A program made the translations under genes and the position numbers. From Salisaeta longa DSM 21114 (GTDB lineage: Bacteria; Bacteroidota; Rhodothermia; Rhodothermales; Salinibacteraceae): 64,000 bases of DNA. The DNA lies in assembly GCF_000419585.1 (NCBI RefSeq), contig NZ_ATTH01000001.1:2130005-2194004 (forward strand), written 5' to 3'. The notes below the pieces were generated by a model. The model had not been told where the DNA came from. It ran no database searches and saw only the letters and a program-made list of their open reading frames with translations. This document shows positions 37,642 to 46,739 of this stretch, piece after piece (the first letter of the stretch is position 1; every line of letters starts with the position of its first letter).

Positions 37642-39264
37642 TTACGCCAGCACGTCTTCGGTGTCGTCTTCGTCTTCCTCGACGTAGATCGGCACGAGGT
37701 CTTCGGCCACCGACGCGAAGGTCTCTTTCATCTCGTCGGTCCACGTGCCCTCGCTGCTGATCTCTTCGAGCAAATCGCCGTGCTGCAGCCGCAGGCGTTC
37801 GAGGTACTCGTCCTCAAACGCGGTGATCTTCTCAACCGGCACCTCGTCGAGCATGCCTTCGATGGCCACGTAGATGATGCCCACCTGCTCGCCCACCGAG
37901 CGCGGCGAGAACTCGTCCTGCTTCAGGATTTCCACCAGGCGTTCGCCCCGGTTGAGCTGGCGCTGCGTCGAGGGGTCGAGGTCGGAACCAAACTTCGCAA
38001 AGGCCTCAAGCTCGCGATACTGCGAGAGGTCGATACGCAGCGTACCGGCGACCTTCTTCATGGCCCTCACCTGGGCCGAGCCGCCCACGCGGCTCACCGA
38101 GATCCCGACGTCAATGGCCGGGCGCACGCCCGAGTTGAACAGGTCGACGTCGAGGTAAATCTGGCCGTCGGTAATCGAGATGACGTTTGTAGGAATGTAC
38201 GCCGACACGTCGCCCGCTTGCGTTTCGATAACGGGCAGCGCCGTGAGCGACCCGCCGCCCTTCACGCGGTCCTTCAGGCCCTCCGGCAGGTTGTTCATCT
38301 GCGAAGCAACCTCTTGGTTGTCGATGATCTTCGCGGCGCGCTCCAGCAAGCGGCTGTGCAGGTAGAACACATCGCCCGGGTAGGCTTCGCGGCCCGGCGG
38401 ACGGCGCAGCAAGAGCGACAGCTCGCGGTAGGCCACGGCCTGCTTCGAGAGGTCGTCGTAGCCAACCAGCGCATGACGACCGGTGTCGCGGAAGAACTCG
38501 CCGATGCAAGCCCCAGCAAACGGCGCCACGTACTGCAGCGGCGTCGGCATGGAGGCCGACGCATTCACGATGACAGTGTACTCCATCGCGCCGTTTTCTT
38601 CCAGCGCGCGCCTTACCTGCGCCACGGTGGAGTCCTTCTGCCCCACGGCCACGTACACGCAGTACACCGGCTTGTCGGTGTCGTGCGTTTCCTTCTGGTT
38701 GATGATCGTGTCGATGATAACGGCCGTCTTTCCCGTCTGGCGGTCGCCAATGACGAGCTCACGCTGGCCGCGCCCAATCGGAATCATCGAGTCGATCGAC
38801 TTGATGCCGGTCTGCAGCGGCTCCTCCACCGGCTGGCGATAGATCACGCCTGGCGCCTTGCGCTCCAGGGGCAAATCTACTGTCTCGCCCTCGATGGGGC
38901 CTTCGCCGTCCATCGGGTTGCCCAGCGGGTCGATGACGCGACCCAGCAGGTTTTCGTTCACCGGGATGGACGCAATCTTGCCGGTACGGCGGGCTTCATC
39001 GCCCTCTTTTACCGCGTCGACGCCGCCAAAGAGAATGACGCCCACATTGTCTTCTTCAAGGTTGAGCACCATGCCCTCGACGCCGCTGTCGGGAAACTCC
39101 ACCAGCTCGCCGGCCTGCACGTTCGAGAGGCCGTAGAGGGTTGCAATGCCGTCGCCGGCCTGCAGCACCGTGCCTACTTCGTAGACGTCGGCGTCGGCCT
39201 CGAAGCCACCCAATTCGCGCTTCAGGACGGACGTTACTTCATCCGGTCGGATTGCCGTTGACAT
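37642..39264 (-). CDS. atpA: ATP synthase subunit alpha
   Basis: The 540-residue regulatory nucleotide-binding subunit of F1. The N-terminal beta domain ([20 protein letters not shown]) leads to the P-loop region [20 protein letters not shown], then the conserved [40 protein letters not shown] and [20 protein letters not shown], followed by the arginine-finger stretch [13 protein letters not shown]. The acidic C-terminal tail ([13 protein letters not shown]) is a little longer than usual, fitting a halophile-like acidic proteome. Complete. Confidence 0.98.
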   Translation of the reverse strand: MSTAIRPDEVTSVLKRELGGFEADADVYEVGTVLQAGDGIATLYGLSNVQAGELVEFPDSGVEGMVLNLEEDNVGVILFGGVDAVKEGDEARRTGKIASIPVNENLLGRVIDPLGNPMDGEGPIEGETVDLPLERKAPGVIYRQPVEEPLQTGIKSIDSMIPIGRGQRELVIGDRQTGKTAVIIDTIINQKETHDTDKPVYCVYVAVGQKDSTVAQVRRALEENGAMEYTVIVNASASMPTPLQYVAPFAGACIGEFFRDTGRHALVGYDDLSKQAVAYRELSLLLRRPPGREAYPGDVFYLHSRLLERAAKIIDNQEVASQMNNLPEGLKDRVKGGGSLTALPVIETQAGDVSAYIPTNVISITDGQIYLDVDLFNSGVRPAIDVGISVSRVGGSAQVRAMKKVAGTLRIDLSQYRELEAFAKFGSDLDPSTQRQLNRGERLVEILKQDEFSPRSVGEQVGIIYVAIEGMLDEVPVEKITAFEDEYLERLRLQHGDLLEEISSEGTWTDEMKETFASVAEDLVPIYVEEDEDDTEDVLA

Positions 39265-39312
39265 AACTGTTTCGGATCAAAAACCAAAGGGTACGTGGGT
39301 ACAAAAGGGGCG

Positions 39313-39888
39313 CTACTGTGCCGTCGCGCCGTTTGCAGAAGGCGTGGCCGTCGTGTGACGGAAGCGCTCGCGCAGGGCCGCCAGCTTGTGCTTGATGCTG
39401 CCATCGAACACGCGGTCGCCAATGCGCACCACCAGGCCGCCCATAAGCCCCGGATCGTGGCGCACGGTAAGGCGCACCTGCTGGCCGGTTTTGCTTTCCA
39501 GCGCTTCCAGGAGCGTGGCGCGGGCGTCGTCGTCGAGCGGCTGGGCGCTGCGGGCTTCGACCTCCACAATGCCTTCCTGCTCGTCGCGCAGGGCGTGGTA
39601 CTGCTGCAGGATGGCGGCAAGCATGCCCTCACGGTCGTTCGTGATGAGCAAGCGCACAAACCGAAGCGTCAGCGCGTGCACGCGATCTTCGAGCAGTGCG
39701 CCGGTGACCGCGTGCTTTTTTTCTTGCGACACCACGGGGCTTTCATACAAACGCTGCAGCGCGTCGACCGACGCGAGGCTCTCGCGCAGCATGGCCACAT
39801 CGTCGTCCACCGTGTCAACAACGCCTTGGTCGGACGCCTCTTCATATAGCGCCGTTGCGTAGCGTCGGGCAACTGTACGTGCACTCAT
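39313..39888 (-). CDS. atpH: ATP synthase subunit delta
   Basis: A 191-residue peripheral-stalk protein that links F1 to the b subunits. The N-terminal helical domain begins ARTVARRYATALYEEASDQG, and the C-terminal end has the typical RHDPGLMGGLVVRIGDRVFD and GSIKHKLAALRERF. It is in the usual place between atpF (36 bp upstream) and atpA. A short Ala/Thr-rich tail is the only unusual part. Confidence 0.95.
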   Translation of the reverse strand: MSARTVARRYATALYEEASDQGVVDTVDDDVAMLRESLASVDALQRLYESPVVSQEKKHAVTGALLEDRVHALTLRFVRLLITNDREGMLAAILQQYHALRDEQEGIVEVEARSAQPLDDDARATLLEALESKTGQQVRLTVRHDPGLMGGLVVRIGDRVFDGSIKHKLAALRERFRHTTATPSANGATAQ

Positions 39889-39924
39889 AGCAACAACAGG
39901 AAAGGGTGAAAGCGGCGGAGCGGC

Positions 39925-40428
39925 TTAGTTTTGGGGCAGCTCGTCGATAAAGTCGTGCACCAGCTTGCGCTGCCGCTCGCCATCGAGATCGTCGCGCACC
40001 ACCTTACTGGCCGCTTCGATGGCCAGGTCGGCCACTTCGTCGCGGAGTTCTTGGAGGGCACTTTGCTTCTCGCGTTCGATGTCGGCGCGGGCTTGCTCCT
40101 TCATCGCGTCGATTTCCTGCCGAATCTTGGCCTTTTCCTCCTCGCGCAAGTCTTCGGCGGCGTCGCGGGCCTCGCGCAGGATCTTCTGCGCCTCTCGTTC
40201 GGCTTCGCGGCGGGCCTTCTTGTTTTCGGCCTGCACTTGCTTGGCCTCCTGCAGCGCCTCTTCGGCGCGGCGAATGGAGCTATCGATCTCTTCTTCGCGC
40301 TCTTCCAGCGCATTCGTGATCGGGCCCCATCCAAATTTGTACAGGATGTAGAGGAAGATCAAAAACGCAATGATCTTCAGCAGGATAAATCCTGGATTGA
40401 CGTCAATAAGGCTTTGCGCGAGAATCAT
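39925..40428 (-). CDS. atpF: ATP synthase subunit b
   Basis: A 167-residue stator protein with one N-terminal membrane helix (FILLKIIAFLIFLYILYKFG, about residues 13-32), then a long charged coiled coil (REEEIDSSIRRAEEALQEAK ... AREAQKIL-like heptads) and a C-terminal part that contacts delta. The ATG at 40428 was chosen because it places the membrane helix at the normal distance; an in-frame extension to 40518 has no counterpart in the family. Located between atpE and atpH. Confidence 0.95.
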   Translation of the reverse strand: MILAQSLIDVNPGFILLKIIAFLIFLYILYKFGWGPITNALEEREEEIDSSIRRAEEALQEAKQVQAENKKARREAEREAQKILREARDAAEDLREEEKAKIRQEIDAMKEQARADIEREKQSALQELRDEVADLAIEAASKVVRDDLDGERQRKLVHDFIDELPQN

Positions 40429-40578
40429 AGCAGGCACGCAATGGCAGAAATCGGTACGGGATGAAAGGCGTGCGCTGGCGGGGCGCACAAGCGCCCGCAC
40501 CAGGAATACACTACGCACGACGAGGGGCTACCGGCCCGCCGAAGCGGGATGCAGCCCCGGCACTACGCGGGCCGCGGC

Positions 40579-40809
40579 TTACTTGAGCAGCACGAGCAGC
40601 AGGCAGATGATGAGGCCAATCAGGGCCACACCCTCAATGAGCGCGGCGGAGAGAATCATGAGGCCGCGGATGTCATCGGCCGCTTCGGGCTGGCGGGCGG
40701 CGCCGTCCATCGAGGAGCTGGCGAGCCAACCGATGCCAAGGCCGGCCCCAATCGTGGTAACACCGGCACCAAGGCCTGCGGCGAGGTATGCAAGAGCAGC
40801 TGGATCCAT
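40579..40809 (-). CDS. atpE: ATP synthase subunit c
   Basis: A 76-residue c-ring hairpin of two membrane helices joined by the polar loop GAARQPEAADDIRG. The ion-binding carboxylate is Glu59 in LSAALIEGVALIGLII. The residue after it is Gly rather than the Ser of sodium-type rings, and the helix-1 Gln of sodium binding is not seen, so a proton ring is inferred. It begins 70 bp after atpB and precedes atpF by 150 bp. Confidence 0.97.
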   Translation of the reverse strand: MDPAALAYLAAGLGAGVTTIGAGLGIGWLASSSMDGAARQPEAADDIRGLMILSAALIEGVALIGLIICLLLVLLK

Positions 40810-40879
40810 GAGTCTAAGTCAGGTTGAGGAACGTCGGAAATACGAATCGAAAAAGTGGTACGGCGAGCCCAGCAGCGCC

Positions 40880-42220
40880 TTAAGCGGCTACGGGCTCACC
40901 AACGTGCGTGTCTCGCTCGAACGAGCGATCTTCGCGGAGCTCAGGTGTAACGGCTCCGGTGTCGTGCGTCTCGTCCATCTCGGGGAGATGGCCTTCTTCG
41001 CCGTGATGCTCTTCAACGGCCATGCCAATGTAGACGGCCGAGAGCGCGGTAAAGACGTACGCCTGTATGAAGGCAACCAGCAACTTAAGCAGCAAGACGA
41101 ACACCGTGAATCCCACGCTAAAGATGGTGGTTACCCAGGCGGCGGACGGGCCCATGAGGGTCTTCATGATGAAGACCAGGCTAAGGAAGCTGAAAATGAC
41201 CAGCGCGCCGCCGAGCATGTTGGCAAACAGACGAACCGCAAGCGCAAGGTGGCGCGCCAGCAGTCCGATAATTTCAATGGGTACGAGGATGATGCGCACA
41301 AAGATGGGCGCATCGGAAGGGCCGGTGAACAGGTGCTTGAAGTGATCGGCCGAGCCGTACACCTGCCCAATGACGAGTGTCATGACGGCGAGCGCCGCGG
41401 TGGCCGCGATGTTTGAGGTGGCCGCGCCAAAGAACGGCACCAGCCCCAGGATATTCGCGACGAGAATGAAGAAGAAGGCGCTCAGCAGAAAGGGCATGAA
41501 CGTTCGGTACTTGTCGCCAAGGTTGGGCTTGGCGACGTCGTCGCGGATGAACACGACCATCACTTCCATCATGTTCTGGAAGATGCCGTGCGGGGCTTCG
41601 TTGCGCCCCACGCCTTCCTTGTAGCGCTGGGCGAGCGGCAGGAAGACGAGCAGCACCACAAGCATTGCGATGATGCCGAACACGAAGTGCCGCGTCGGCG
41701 AGAAGTCGAGGACGATGCTACCACCGGCCCGCTTAATTTCTGAGTGGAGATGATCGCCGGCCGCGAGGGCCTCGTTCAGCAGTTCGGGCGTTGTGGTCGT
41801 GATGAGGTCCTCGTTGGAGGCGCCGTGTGCGCTGCTGCCGTGGCCCCCGCCGTGGCCGCCCGCGGATGCACCTGCAGCGGGCGCAGCGGATGCGGCGGTG
41901 TCGGCCGGGGCGTGATGCGGCACCAACCCGTAGACGCCCGACTTGAGCGCGGCCTTCGTGGAGGCGTAGGCGTCGAGCGTAAGGCTTCCATCGGCGGTGC
42001 GGGCCAAAAAGACGCGCGGCAGCTCCACCTTGCCCAAAAAGTACAGGCTGATGTAGTTGCCATCGGCGGCGTGTCCGATGATCTCGTTGTTGACGATCTC
42101 TGTCACCGTCAGCTCGCCTTCGCCGTCGGCCGCGTGCACGGCAGCCGGCGACGCGAAAAGCATCAGCGCAAGGGCCAAGAAGCCGAAGCGCGCGGTATGT
42201 CCAAGTCGGTTACTCATCAT
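40880..42220 (-). CDS. atpB: ATP synthase subunit a with N- and C-terminal extensions
   Basis: The 446-residue stator channel protein of Fo. It has a signal-like hydrophobic start (FGFLALALMLFASPAAVHAA) and a periplasmic-type N-terminal region of about 170 residues that includes a Gly/His run (GGHGGGHGSSAHG). The normal multi-span body follows, with the essential arginine at about residue 330 in LALAVRLFANMLGG and with IQAYVFTALSAVYI at the last helix. A C-terminal tail of about 45 acidic/His residues (VEEHHGEEGHLPEMDETHD...) follows. Bacteroidota a-subunits often have the N-terminal part; the tail is less usual. The start may be 42220 or 42217 (two ATGs). Confidence 0.93.
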   Translation of the reverse strand: MMSNRLGHTARFGFLALALMLFASPAAVHAADGEGELTVTEIVNNEIIGHAADGNYISLYFLGKVELPRVFLARTADGSLTLDAYASTKAALKSGVYGLVPHHAPADTAASAAPAAGASAGGHGGGHGSSAHGASNEDLITTTTPELLNEALAAGDHLHSEIKRAGGSIVLDFSPTRHFVFGIIAMLVVLLVFLPLAQRYKEGVGRNEAPHGIFQNMMEVMVVFIRDDVAKPNLGDKYRTFMPFLLSAFFFILVANILGLVPFFGAATSNIAATAALAVMTLVIGQVYGSADHFKHLFTGPSDAPIFVRIILVPIEIIGLLARHLALAVRLFANMLGGALVIFSFLSLVFIMKTLMGPSAAWVTTIFSVGFTVFVLLLKLLVAFIQAYVFTALSAVYIGMAVEEHHGEEGHLPEMDETHDTGAVTPELREDRSFERDTHVGEPVAA

Positions 42221-42298
42221 GGCACAGCCAGGAAAATCGTTGCGGCAAGATAAAGTCCTCAAGCAAGCAGCGCCGCGAAGCCGCACGGCCCTCGGTTG

Positions 42299-42613
42299 CT
42301 ATGATTGGTCTTTCGATTCAACAGAAGACGTCGCGCGGTACATATGCCATACCTCGAAGACCAGCAGGGGCACGAGCAAACCCACCAACACGCCCACAAA
42401 CAGATTTACGCGCACCGGCACCAGCGCAACCACAAGGCCCAGCAGCAGAAGTACGAGCATCATGCGCAGCAGCAAGCCGCCCAGCGCAAACAGCAGGAAG
42501 CCCTGCATGGTGGAGGCCTGCAGCGCCAGCTGATGACTTAGCGCGCGCAGACCGCCGTGCAGCGCTGCCAGCCCACCGCCCAACACAACACTTAGCACAG
42601 CGGGATCAAGCAT
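42299..42613 (-). CDS. atpI: AtpI-like membrane protein
   Basis: A 104-residue very hydrophobic protein with about four membrane stretches (LSVVLGGGLAALHGGLRALS, MQGFLLFALGGLLLRMMLVL, LLLGLVVALVPVRVNLFVGV, LLVPLLVFEVWHMY). Position just upstream of atpB and the Arg-Met in the second stretch fit the poorly conserved ATP synthase protein I family, thought to help c-ring assembly or Mg2+ supply. Assignment rests mainly on context. Start taken at ATG 42613; a GTG at 42628 is also possible. Confidence 0.6.
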   Translation of the reverse strand: MLDPAVLSVVLGGGLAALHGGLRALSHQLALQASTMQGFLLFALGGLLLRMMLVLLLLGLVVALVPVRVNLFVGVLVGLLVPLLVFEVWHMYRATSSVESKDQS

Positions 42614-42630
42614 AGCGGGTTGCAGCACGT

Positions 42631-42653
42631 GGCGTATGCATCATGCATATGCC
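42631..42653. repeat. Inverted repeat upstream of the AtpI-like gene
   Basis: GGCGTATGCA (42631-42640) and TGCATATGCC (42644-42653) are inverted arms with one mismatch and a 3-base spacer. It lies 18 bp before the AtpI-like start inside the operon, so it could be an mRNA hairpin near the start or a protein-binding palindrome. Confidence 0.5.
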
Positions 42654-42754
42654 GCAGCGTCTCTGTTGGATGTTGAAGCTAACAACAGATGCGGTGGAGG
42701 ACTTGTGAAGAGCGGTGAATAATGAATGAAAGGGCCAAGGCACGCCGATTCGGG

Positions 42755-43054
42755 CTACGATCGCGGCGACGATTGGCCCGACGCGAGGTCGCGGCTCACG
42801 CGGGTCAGCGTGAGCCCTGCGGCGGCCACGCCCAACGCGGCGCCCACCAGTAAAAGCCACGGCGTCGTTCCCCAGCGGGCGTCGGCCCAGTAGCCCGCCA
42901 CGGGCGGCGCCACCAGCGCAAACGCGAGCCGCCACCCAAGGTCCAGGTACGGCATCACCTCGCGCAGGGCACTCCGCCATGCGTCCAGGTCGCCTTTGGT
43001 CGTCCGATCGGATGGCTCAGGCTCTGACGAGCCCGGCGCGTCGTCGTGCTCCAC
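42755..43054 (-). CDS. atpZ: AtpZ-like membrane protein
   Basis: A 99-residue protein with a polar start (HDDAPGSSEPEPSDRTTKGD) and two membrane helices (LGWRLAFALVAPPVAGYWAD and WLLLVGAALGVAAAGLTLTR), the AtpZ/F0F1-assoc pattern (DxGxR...GYxLD-like). The family sits at the head of ATP synthase operons and is linked to c-ring assembly or magnesium. The start is taken as GTG 43054: a longer frame exists but runs back into the bactofilin gene, whose stop is five bases away. Spacing of 4 bp implies co-translation with bactofilin. Confidence 0.72.
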   Translation of the reverse strand: MEHDDAPGSSEPEPSDRTTKGDLDAWRSALREVMPYLDLGWRLAFALVAPPVAGYWADARWGTTPWLLLVGAALGVAAAGLTLTRVSRDLASGQSSPRS

Positions 43055-43058
43055 GGGC

Positions 43059-43598
43059 TTACGAGGCGTTCTTTTTTGGGGTATCGGCAGACGCGGTGGC
43101 CTTCTTCGCCTGCTTGGCATCCGACGACGAAGACTTTTGAGCCGAGGATGCCGTGCCGGCGCCGGCCGCTTTGCCACTGTCGTCTTCTTTGAGTGGCGGC
43201 TCGGCCTCCGACTGCTCGCCCATGTGGCACTCGCCGTTGAACGTAGCGCCTTCTTCCACCACCAGCCGGCCGGCGTGAATCACGCCGTCGACCTGCGCCG
43301 AGCTCTTGAGCACCAGACGCTCCTGGATAAACAGCTCGCCCGATACGGTGCCCGCGATGTCGGCATTGGTGGCATGCACCTCGCCGTCCACCGCGCCGCT
43401 CTCGGCCACAATGGCCCGGCCCTGCACGCGCAGCGTACCCAGGATACGACCGCTCGCGCGCACGTCGCTCTCGGCGCGCACCGTACCTTCAAAGGTGGTG
43501 CCCTCCCCCACGAGGTTCAATTGATCAGAGCTCACGGTACGGCTGTTCTGTTTCGCCATTGTCTTCTTTTTTTTGTCGTTGCTACCAAAAAGCGCCAT
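43059..43598 (-). CDS. Bactofilin
   Basis: A 179-residue polymer-forming bactofilin. The central beta-helical core (about residues 26-125) has the repeating pattern VGEGTTFEGTVRAESDVRAS, GRILGTLRVQGRAIVAESGA, VDGEVHATNADIAGTVSGEL, VDGVIHAGRLVVEEGATFNG. It is followed by a low-complexity Ser/Ala/Lys tail. Bactofilins polymerise without nucleotide and often place wall hydrolases. The neighbour upstream is an M23 peptidase, a recurrent partner in shape control (for example CcmA with Csd proteins in Helicobacter). The ATG at 43598 gives the usual short N-terminal MALFG start. Confidence 0.93.
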   Translation of the reverse strand: MALFGSNDKKKKTMAKQNSRTVSSDQLNLVGEGTTFEGTVRAESDVRASGRILGTLRVQGRAIVAESGAVDGEVHATNADIAGTVSGELFIQERLVLKSSAQVDGVIHAGRLVVEEGATFNGECHMGEQSEAEPPLKEDDSGKAAGAGTASSAQKSSSSDAKQAKKATASADTPKKNAS

Positions 43599-43676
43599 AT
43601 CGAGACGTACACACGTAAAAATAAGTGAACCACCAAACACCCAGGCGGGGGAGCGGCCTGCGGCCGGTGCAATGCG

Positions 43677-44576
43677 CTACCAACCTGCAAAATACGGACG
43701 AGGATCCTGCGCGAGCCCATTGCGCCACAGCTCAAAGTGCAAATGCGGCCCGGAGGTAATCTCGCCGGTGTTGCCGGTTACGGCGATGGGCTCATACGCC
43801 CGCACCTGGTCGCCCACACGCTTCAGCAGGCGCTTGTTGTGCTTGTACACCGACACGTAGCCGTCGGCGTGCTGCACCGCAATGGTGTATCCGCCCTGCT
43901 GCGTCCAGTCTGCGAGAATGACGTAGCCCGGCCCCACAGACTGCACCATAGTGCCCTCCTTCACCGCGATGTCGATGGCATAGTGACCGGCGCGCGCGTC
44001 AAAACCACGTGTCGGAAAGCCCTTCACCACCGGCGGAGCCATCGGAATTTGAAGCGCGGGCAACACCTGCCCCGTGGCCTGCGTGGCGCCGCCCGCTGTT
44101 ACCGTGAAGGCCGGCTGGGCATGCGCCGTTGCACGCCCGCTAGGTCCCGCACGTTGCTGTTGCGGTTGCTGCACCGCCGTTGGCTCATCGGCGGCCGCCG
44201 CGGACGAGCGCGCACCATCGGTACCGCTAGCCGCCGGCGGCTTGATCGCTCCCGTCATAAGCGCCCGCAGCTGATCGACATACGCTTGTTGCACCGCCAA
44301 CGAATCTTTGAGCGCGGCCACGCGAAGCGCACTCAGGCGCGCCTGGCGTTTTATTTTGGGCGTATCGTATCCCGGGATCAGGTGGCGGGCCGGCGTAAAG
44401 GCCATCACGGCCACCGCCACGAGCACCGCGCTAACGAGTGTGCCCAGCCATATGGCCACGAGCCGGCGGGGCACCAGCTCGTAGTGATGCGCCGGCCCAG
44501 GGTCGTCCGACCGCATCAAAACAACCGTGTGCAGCGCGTCCGGAAAGCGGATAAGGTCCTTGAGTAACGCCCACAT
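43677..44576 (-). CDS. Membrane-anchored M23 peptidoglycan endopeptidase
   Basis: The 299-residue protein has a cytoplasmic N-terminus, one membrane helix (AIWLGTLVSAVLVAVAVMAF, 41-60), a short coiled part (KRQARLSALRVAALKDSLAV), an Ala/Gln/Pro-rich linker and a C-terminal LytM/M23 domain. Zinc ligands are His198 and Asp202 in RAGHYAIDIAV, and His278/His280 in GPHLHFELWR; the second-shell VQHADGYVSVYKH and GNTGEITSG stretches are present. It should cut peptide cross-links in the cell wall from the periplasm. First gene of the unit, 78 bp ahead of bactofilin. Confidence 0.92.
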   Translation of the reverse strand: MWALLKDLIRFPDALHTVVLMRSDDPGPAHHYELVPRRLVAIWLGTLVSAVLVAVAVMAFTPARHLIPGYDTPKIKRQARLSALRVAALKDSLAVQQAYVDQLRALMTGAIKPPAASGTDGARSSAAAADEPTAVQQPQQQRAGPSGRATAHAQPAFTVTAGGATQATGQVLPALQIPMAPPVVKGFPTRGFDARAGHYAIDIAVKEGTMVQSVGPGYVILADWTQQGGYTIAVQHADGYVSVYKHNKRLLKRVGDQVRAYEPIAVTGNTGEITSGPHLHFELWRNGLAQDPRPYFAGW

Positions 44577-44958
44577 GCATGCATCAGGCTAAGTGATAAA
44601 GAATCGCACAGGCACGGGCCCTTCGGCCACACGCTCGCCCGCTCAGCACAGTCGGCTGTACGACCGGGCGAACGCCTTCGTTGCATCCTTACACAACAGC
44701 AAGCCCGTGGCGCACGCTGCGTCTTGCTTGTTCGTGGCTATCCACACGGCAACGCTGCGTTCCCCCATCGCAATGGCGCATCACGTGCCCCGTAGCAGCA
44801 ACGATACGACCGCAACGAATTGCATACACCATTTGTCAGATAACAGCCGCGTCACAGTTTTAATGAACGTCTACCCGAGCGCAGGGTTAAGCCGTATCGA
44901 TGACCCGCGCGCCCCCTCGGGGTCAACGTCCTGTTTTTCCTACTCGCTACACAGAATC
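44577..44958. other. Divergent intergenic region M23 peptidase / FAS1 lipoprotein
   Basis: About 380 bp that must contain the promoters of the shape/ATP synthase unit and of the FAS1 lipoprotein. A+T-rich spots at about 44830-44865 (TTTGTCAGATAAC and AGTTTTAATG) are candidates but have poor spacing. A single CTATCCACA (near 44750) resembles a DnaA box. I support no specific feature. Confidence 0.4.
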
Positions 44959-46668
44959 ATGATACATCAACGATCAACCACAAGGGGATGGACCGCGCTG
45001 GTAGCGCTTTTCTTCTTCGCCTTTACGCTCACGGCCTGCGACGGCGACGACGGGCCTGTGGCCCCCCCCACGCAAGGCACGAGCATTGCTGACCTGTTGG
45101 CCCAAACCAGCGACCTGAGCACCCTGCAAGCGGCCGTAGAGGCTGCCGGCCTTACCAGTACGTTCGAAGCCGATAATGACAGCGACGATGGCGATGAGGA
45201 GGGCGACGACGAGACCACCTACACGGTGTTTGCTCCGAATAATGCTGCTTTCGCGAGCGTTGCGGTCGATCCGCTCCTTGCCAATAACAACCTGCTGACG
45301 AAGGTGCTTACCTACCACGTAGTTGAAGGCACCGTCACGTCCGACGAACTCTCGGACGGTCAGACCATCGAAACGCTGCAAGGCGCACAGCTCATCGTCT
45401 CGATTGAGAATGGCACCGTGCGCATCAATGGCGCCACCGTGGTAACGCCCGATGTGGAAGCCGATAACGGCGTTGTTCACATCATTGACGGCGTGCTGCA
45501 GCGCCACCTGACCATCACCGAGCGGGCCACCATCACCCCGCAGGTGCAGGTGCTGGTGCAAGCCATTGCCGCTGCCGGGCTGGGCGATGACCTGAACGGC
45601 GACGGCCCCTTCACCGTCTTTGCGCCCATTGACGACGCGGTGAATGCCCTAACGGTGGATGCCTTGCTCGATAACACCAACCTGCTTGGATCCATTTTGC
45701 AATATCATGTGGCCGCTGGCGAAACCACATCGGGCGAACTCTCCGATGGCCAGACCATCACCACCTTGCAGGGCGACGAGCTAACGATTGCCATTGACGG
45801 CGAGACCGTGCGGGTCAACGGCGCAACGGTTGTGGCTGTGGATATTCCATCGAGCAACGGCGTCATCCACCTGATCGACCGGGTGCTGCTCGAAAACCGG
45901 ACGGCCTACGAGCGCATCCGCTCCACCGATGCGACGCAGACGCTCGCCGATGCGGTTGAGGATGCCGGCCTGACGGACACGCTGAACGATCCGCAGGCAA
46001 CCTACACCGTCTTTGCGCCGAATGAGAGCGCCTTTGAAGGTGTGGACCTGAGCGGGCTGTCGCAGCAGCAGTTGCAAGACATCCTTACGTACCACGTCAT
46101 CCCCGATGCTGCGGTGGCTTCGTCACAGATCAGCGATGGGCAAACCGCCCAAACGGTTGAAGGCAGTGACGTGACGTTTGCCGTGAACAACGACGGCGTC
46201 TTCGTGAACGATGCGCAAGTGGTGGCGCCCGACTTTGGCGTGAGCAATGGCATCGTGCACCGCATCGACGGCGTCCTGATGCCGCCCAGCATGCAATCGG
46301 CGGTTGACGTCACCGTGACGCTCGACAACGTGGGCGCCTCGGCCTGGGAAGTGACGAGCGTAGACGGCGCAACGGGCGTTTCGAGCGGAGGCGAAAACCC
46401 CACCCTCACGCTCACCGTAGGCACGCGCTATCGCTTCGTAAACAACGGCGGCGGGGCCCACCCGTTGGGTTTCCAGAATAGCGCCGCTGAGTACCTGCTC
46501 AGCCAGGCCGATGGCCAAACCGGCAGTCTGGAAGGCGATCCCGACATCAACTACCAGGAAGATGGCGAGGGTGTAACCTTCACCTACACGCAAGCCCTGG
46601 CGGATGCTGTGGCTACGTATCGCTGCACGGTACACGGCAGCATGGAAGGGTCGGTGAACACCAACTGA
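44959..46668 (+). CDS. Lipoprotein with three FAS1 domains and a C-terminal cupredoxin-like domain
   Basis: The 569-residue protein has a lipobox (AFTLTACDGD, Cys27). Three fasciclin (FAS1) domains follow at about 41-182, 183-315 and 316-448, each with the TVFAPxxxAF and LTYHVxxG..TSxELSDGQT signatures and with DG.VHIIDGVL-like ends. The first carries an acidic insert (DNDSDDGDEEGDDE). The last ~115 residues form a cupredoxin-like fold with possible type 1 copper ligands His501 (GGGAHPLGF), Cys556, His559 and Met562 (YRCTVHGSMEG), with C-x2-H-x2-M spacing. FAS1 domains mediate adhesion; an electron-transfer or copper-binding tail on such a lipoprotein is unusual. A terminator follows. Confidence 0.85.
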   Translation: MIHQRSTTRGWTALVALFFFAFTLTACDGDDGPVAPPTQGTSIADLLAQTSDLSTLQAAVEAAGLTSTFEADNDSDDGDEEGDDETTYTVFAPNNAAFASVAVDPLLANNNLLTKVLTYHVVEGTVTSDELSDGQTIETLQGAQLIVSIENGTVRINGATVVTPDVEADNGVVHIIDGVLQRHLTITERATITPQVQVLVQAIAAAGLGDDLNGDGPFTVFAPIDDAVNALTVDALLDNTNLLGSILQYHVAAGETTSGELSDGQTITTLQGDELTIAIDGETVRVNGATVVAVDIPSSNGVIHLIDRVLLENRTAYERIRSTDATQTLADAVEDAGLTDTLNDPQATYTVFAPNESAFEGVDLSGLSQQQLQDILTYHVIPDAAVASSQISDGQTAQTVEGSDVTFAVNNDGVFVNDAQVVAPDFGVSNGIVHRIDGVLMPPSMQSAVDVTVTLDNVGASAWEVTSVDGATGVSSGGENPTLTLTVGTRYRFVNNGGGAHPLGFQNSAAEYLLSQADGQTGSLEGDPDINYQEDGEGVTFTYTQALADAVATYRCTVHGSMEGSVNTN

Positions 46669-46703
46669 CGCCTGACGCGCTTCTTACAGATGCGCTTCAC
46701 GCC

Positions 46704-46739
46704 AACGCCCCGGGGCCCGCGCGGCCTCGGGGCGTTTTG
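46704..46739 (+). terminator. Terminator after the FAS1 lipoprotein gene
   Basis: AACGCCCCG (46704-46712) and CGGGGCGTT (46728-46736) form a 9-bp stem that can be extended inward by GG/CC pairs, followed by TTTG. It lies 35 bp after the stop. Confidence 0.75.

Noticed and set aside
36955..39261. 768-codon plus-strand open frame across atpG and atpA
   Set aside because: It is the shadow of two certain genes, with His/Arg/Val-rich content and no domain.
43055..43177. Longer start for the AtpZ-like gene
   Set aside because: The added part lies inside the bactofilin gene and is only Arg/Pro-rich; GTG 43054 directly after the bactofilin stop is simpler.
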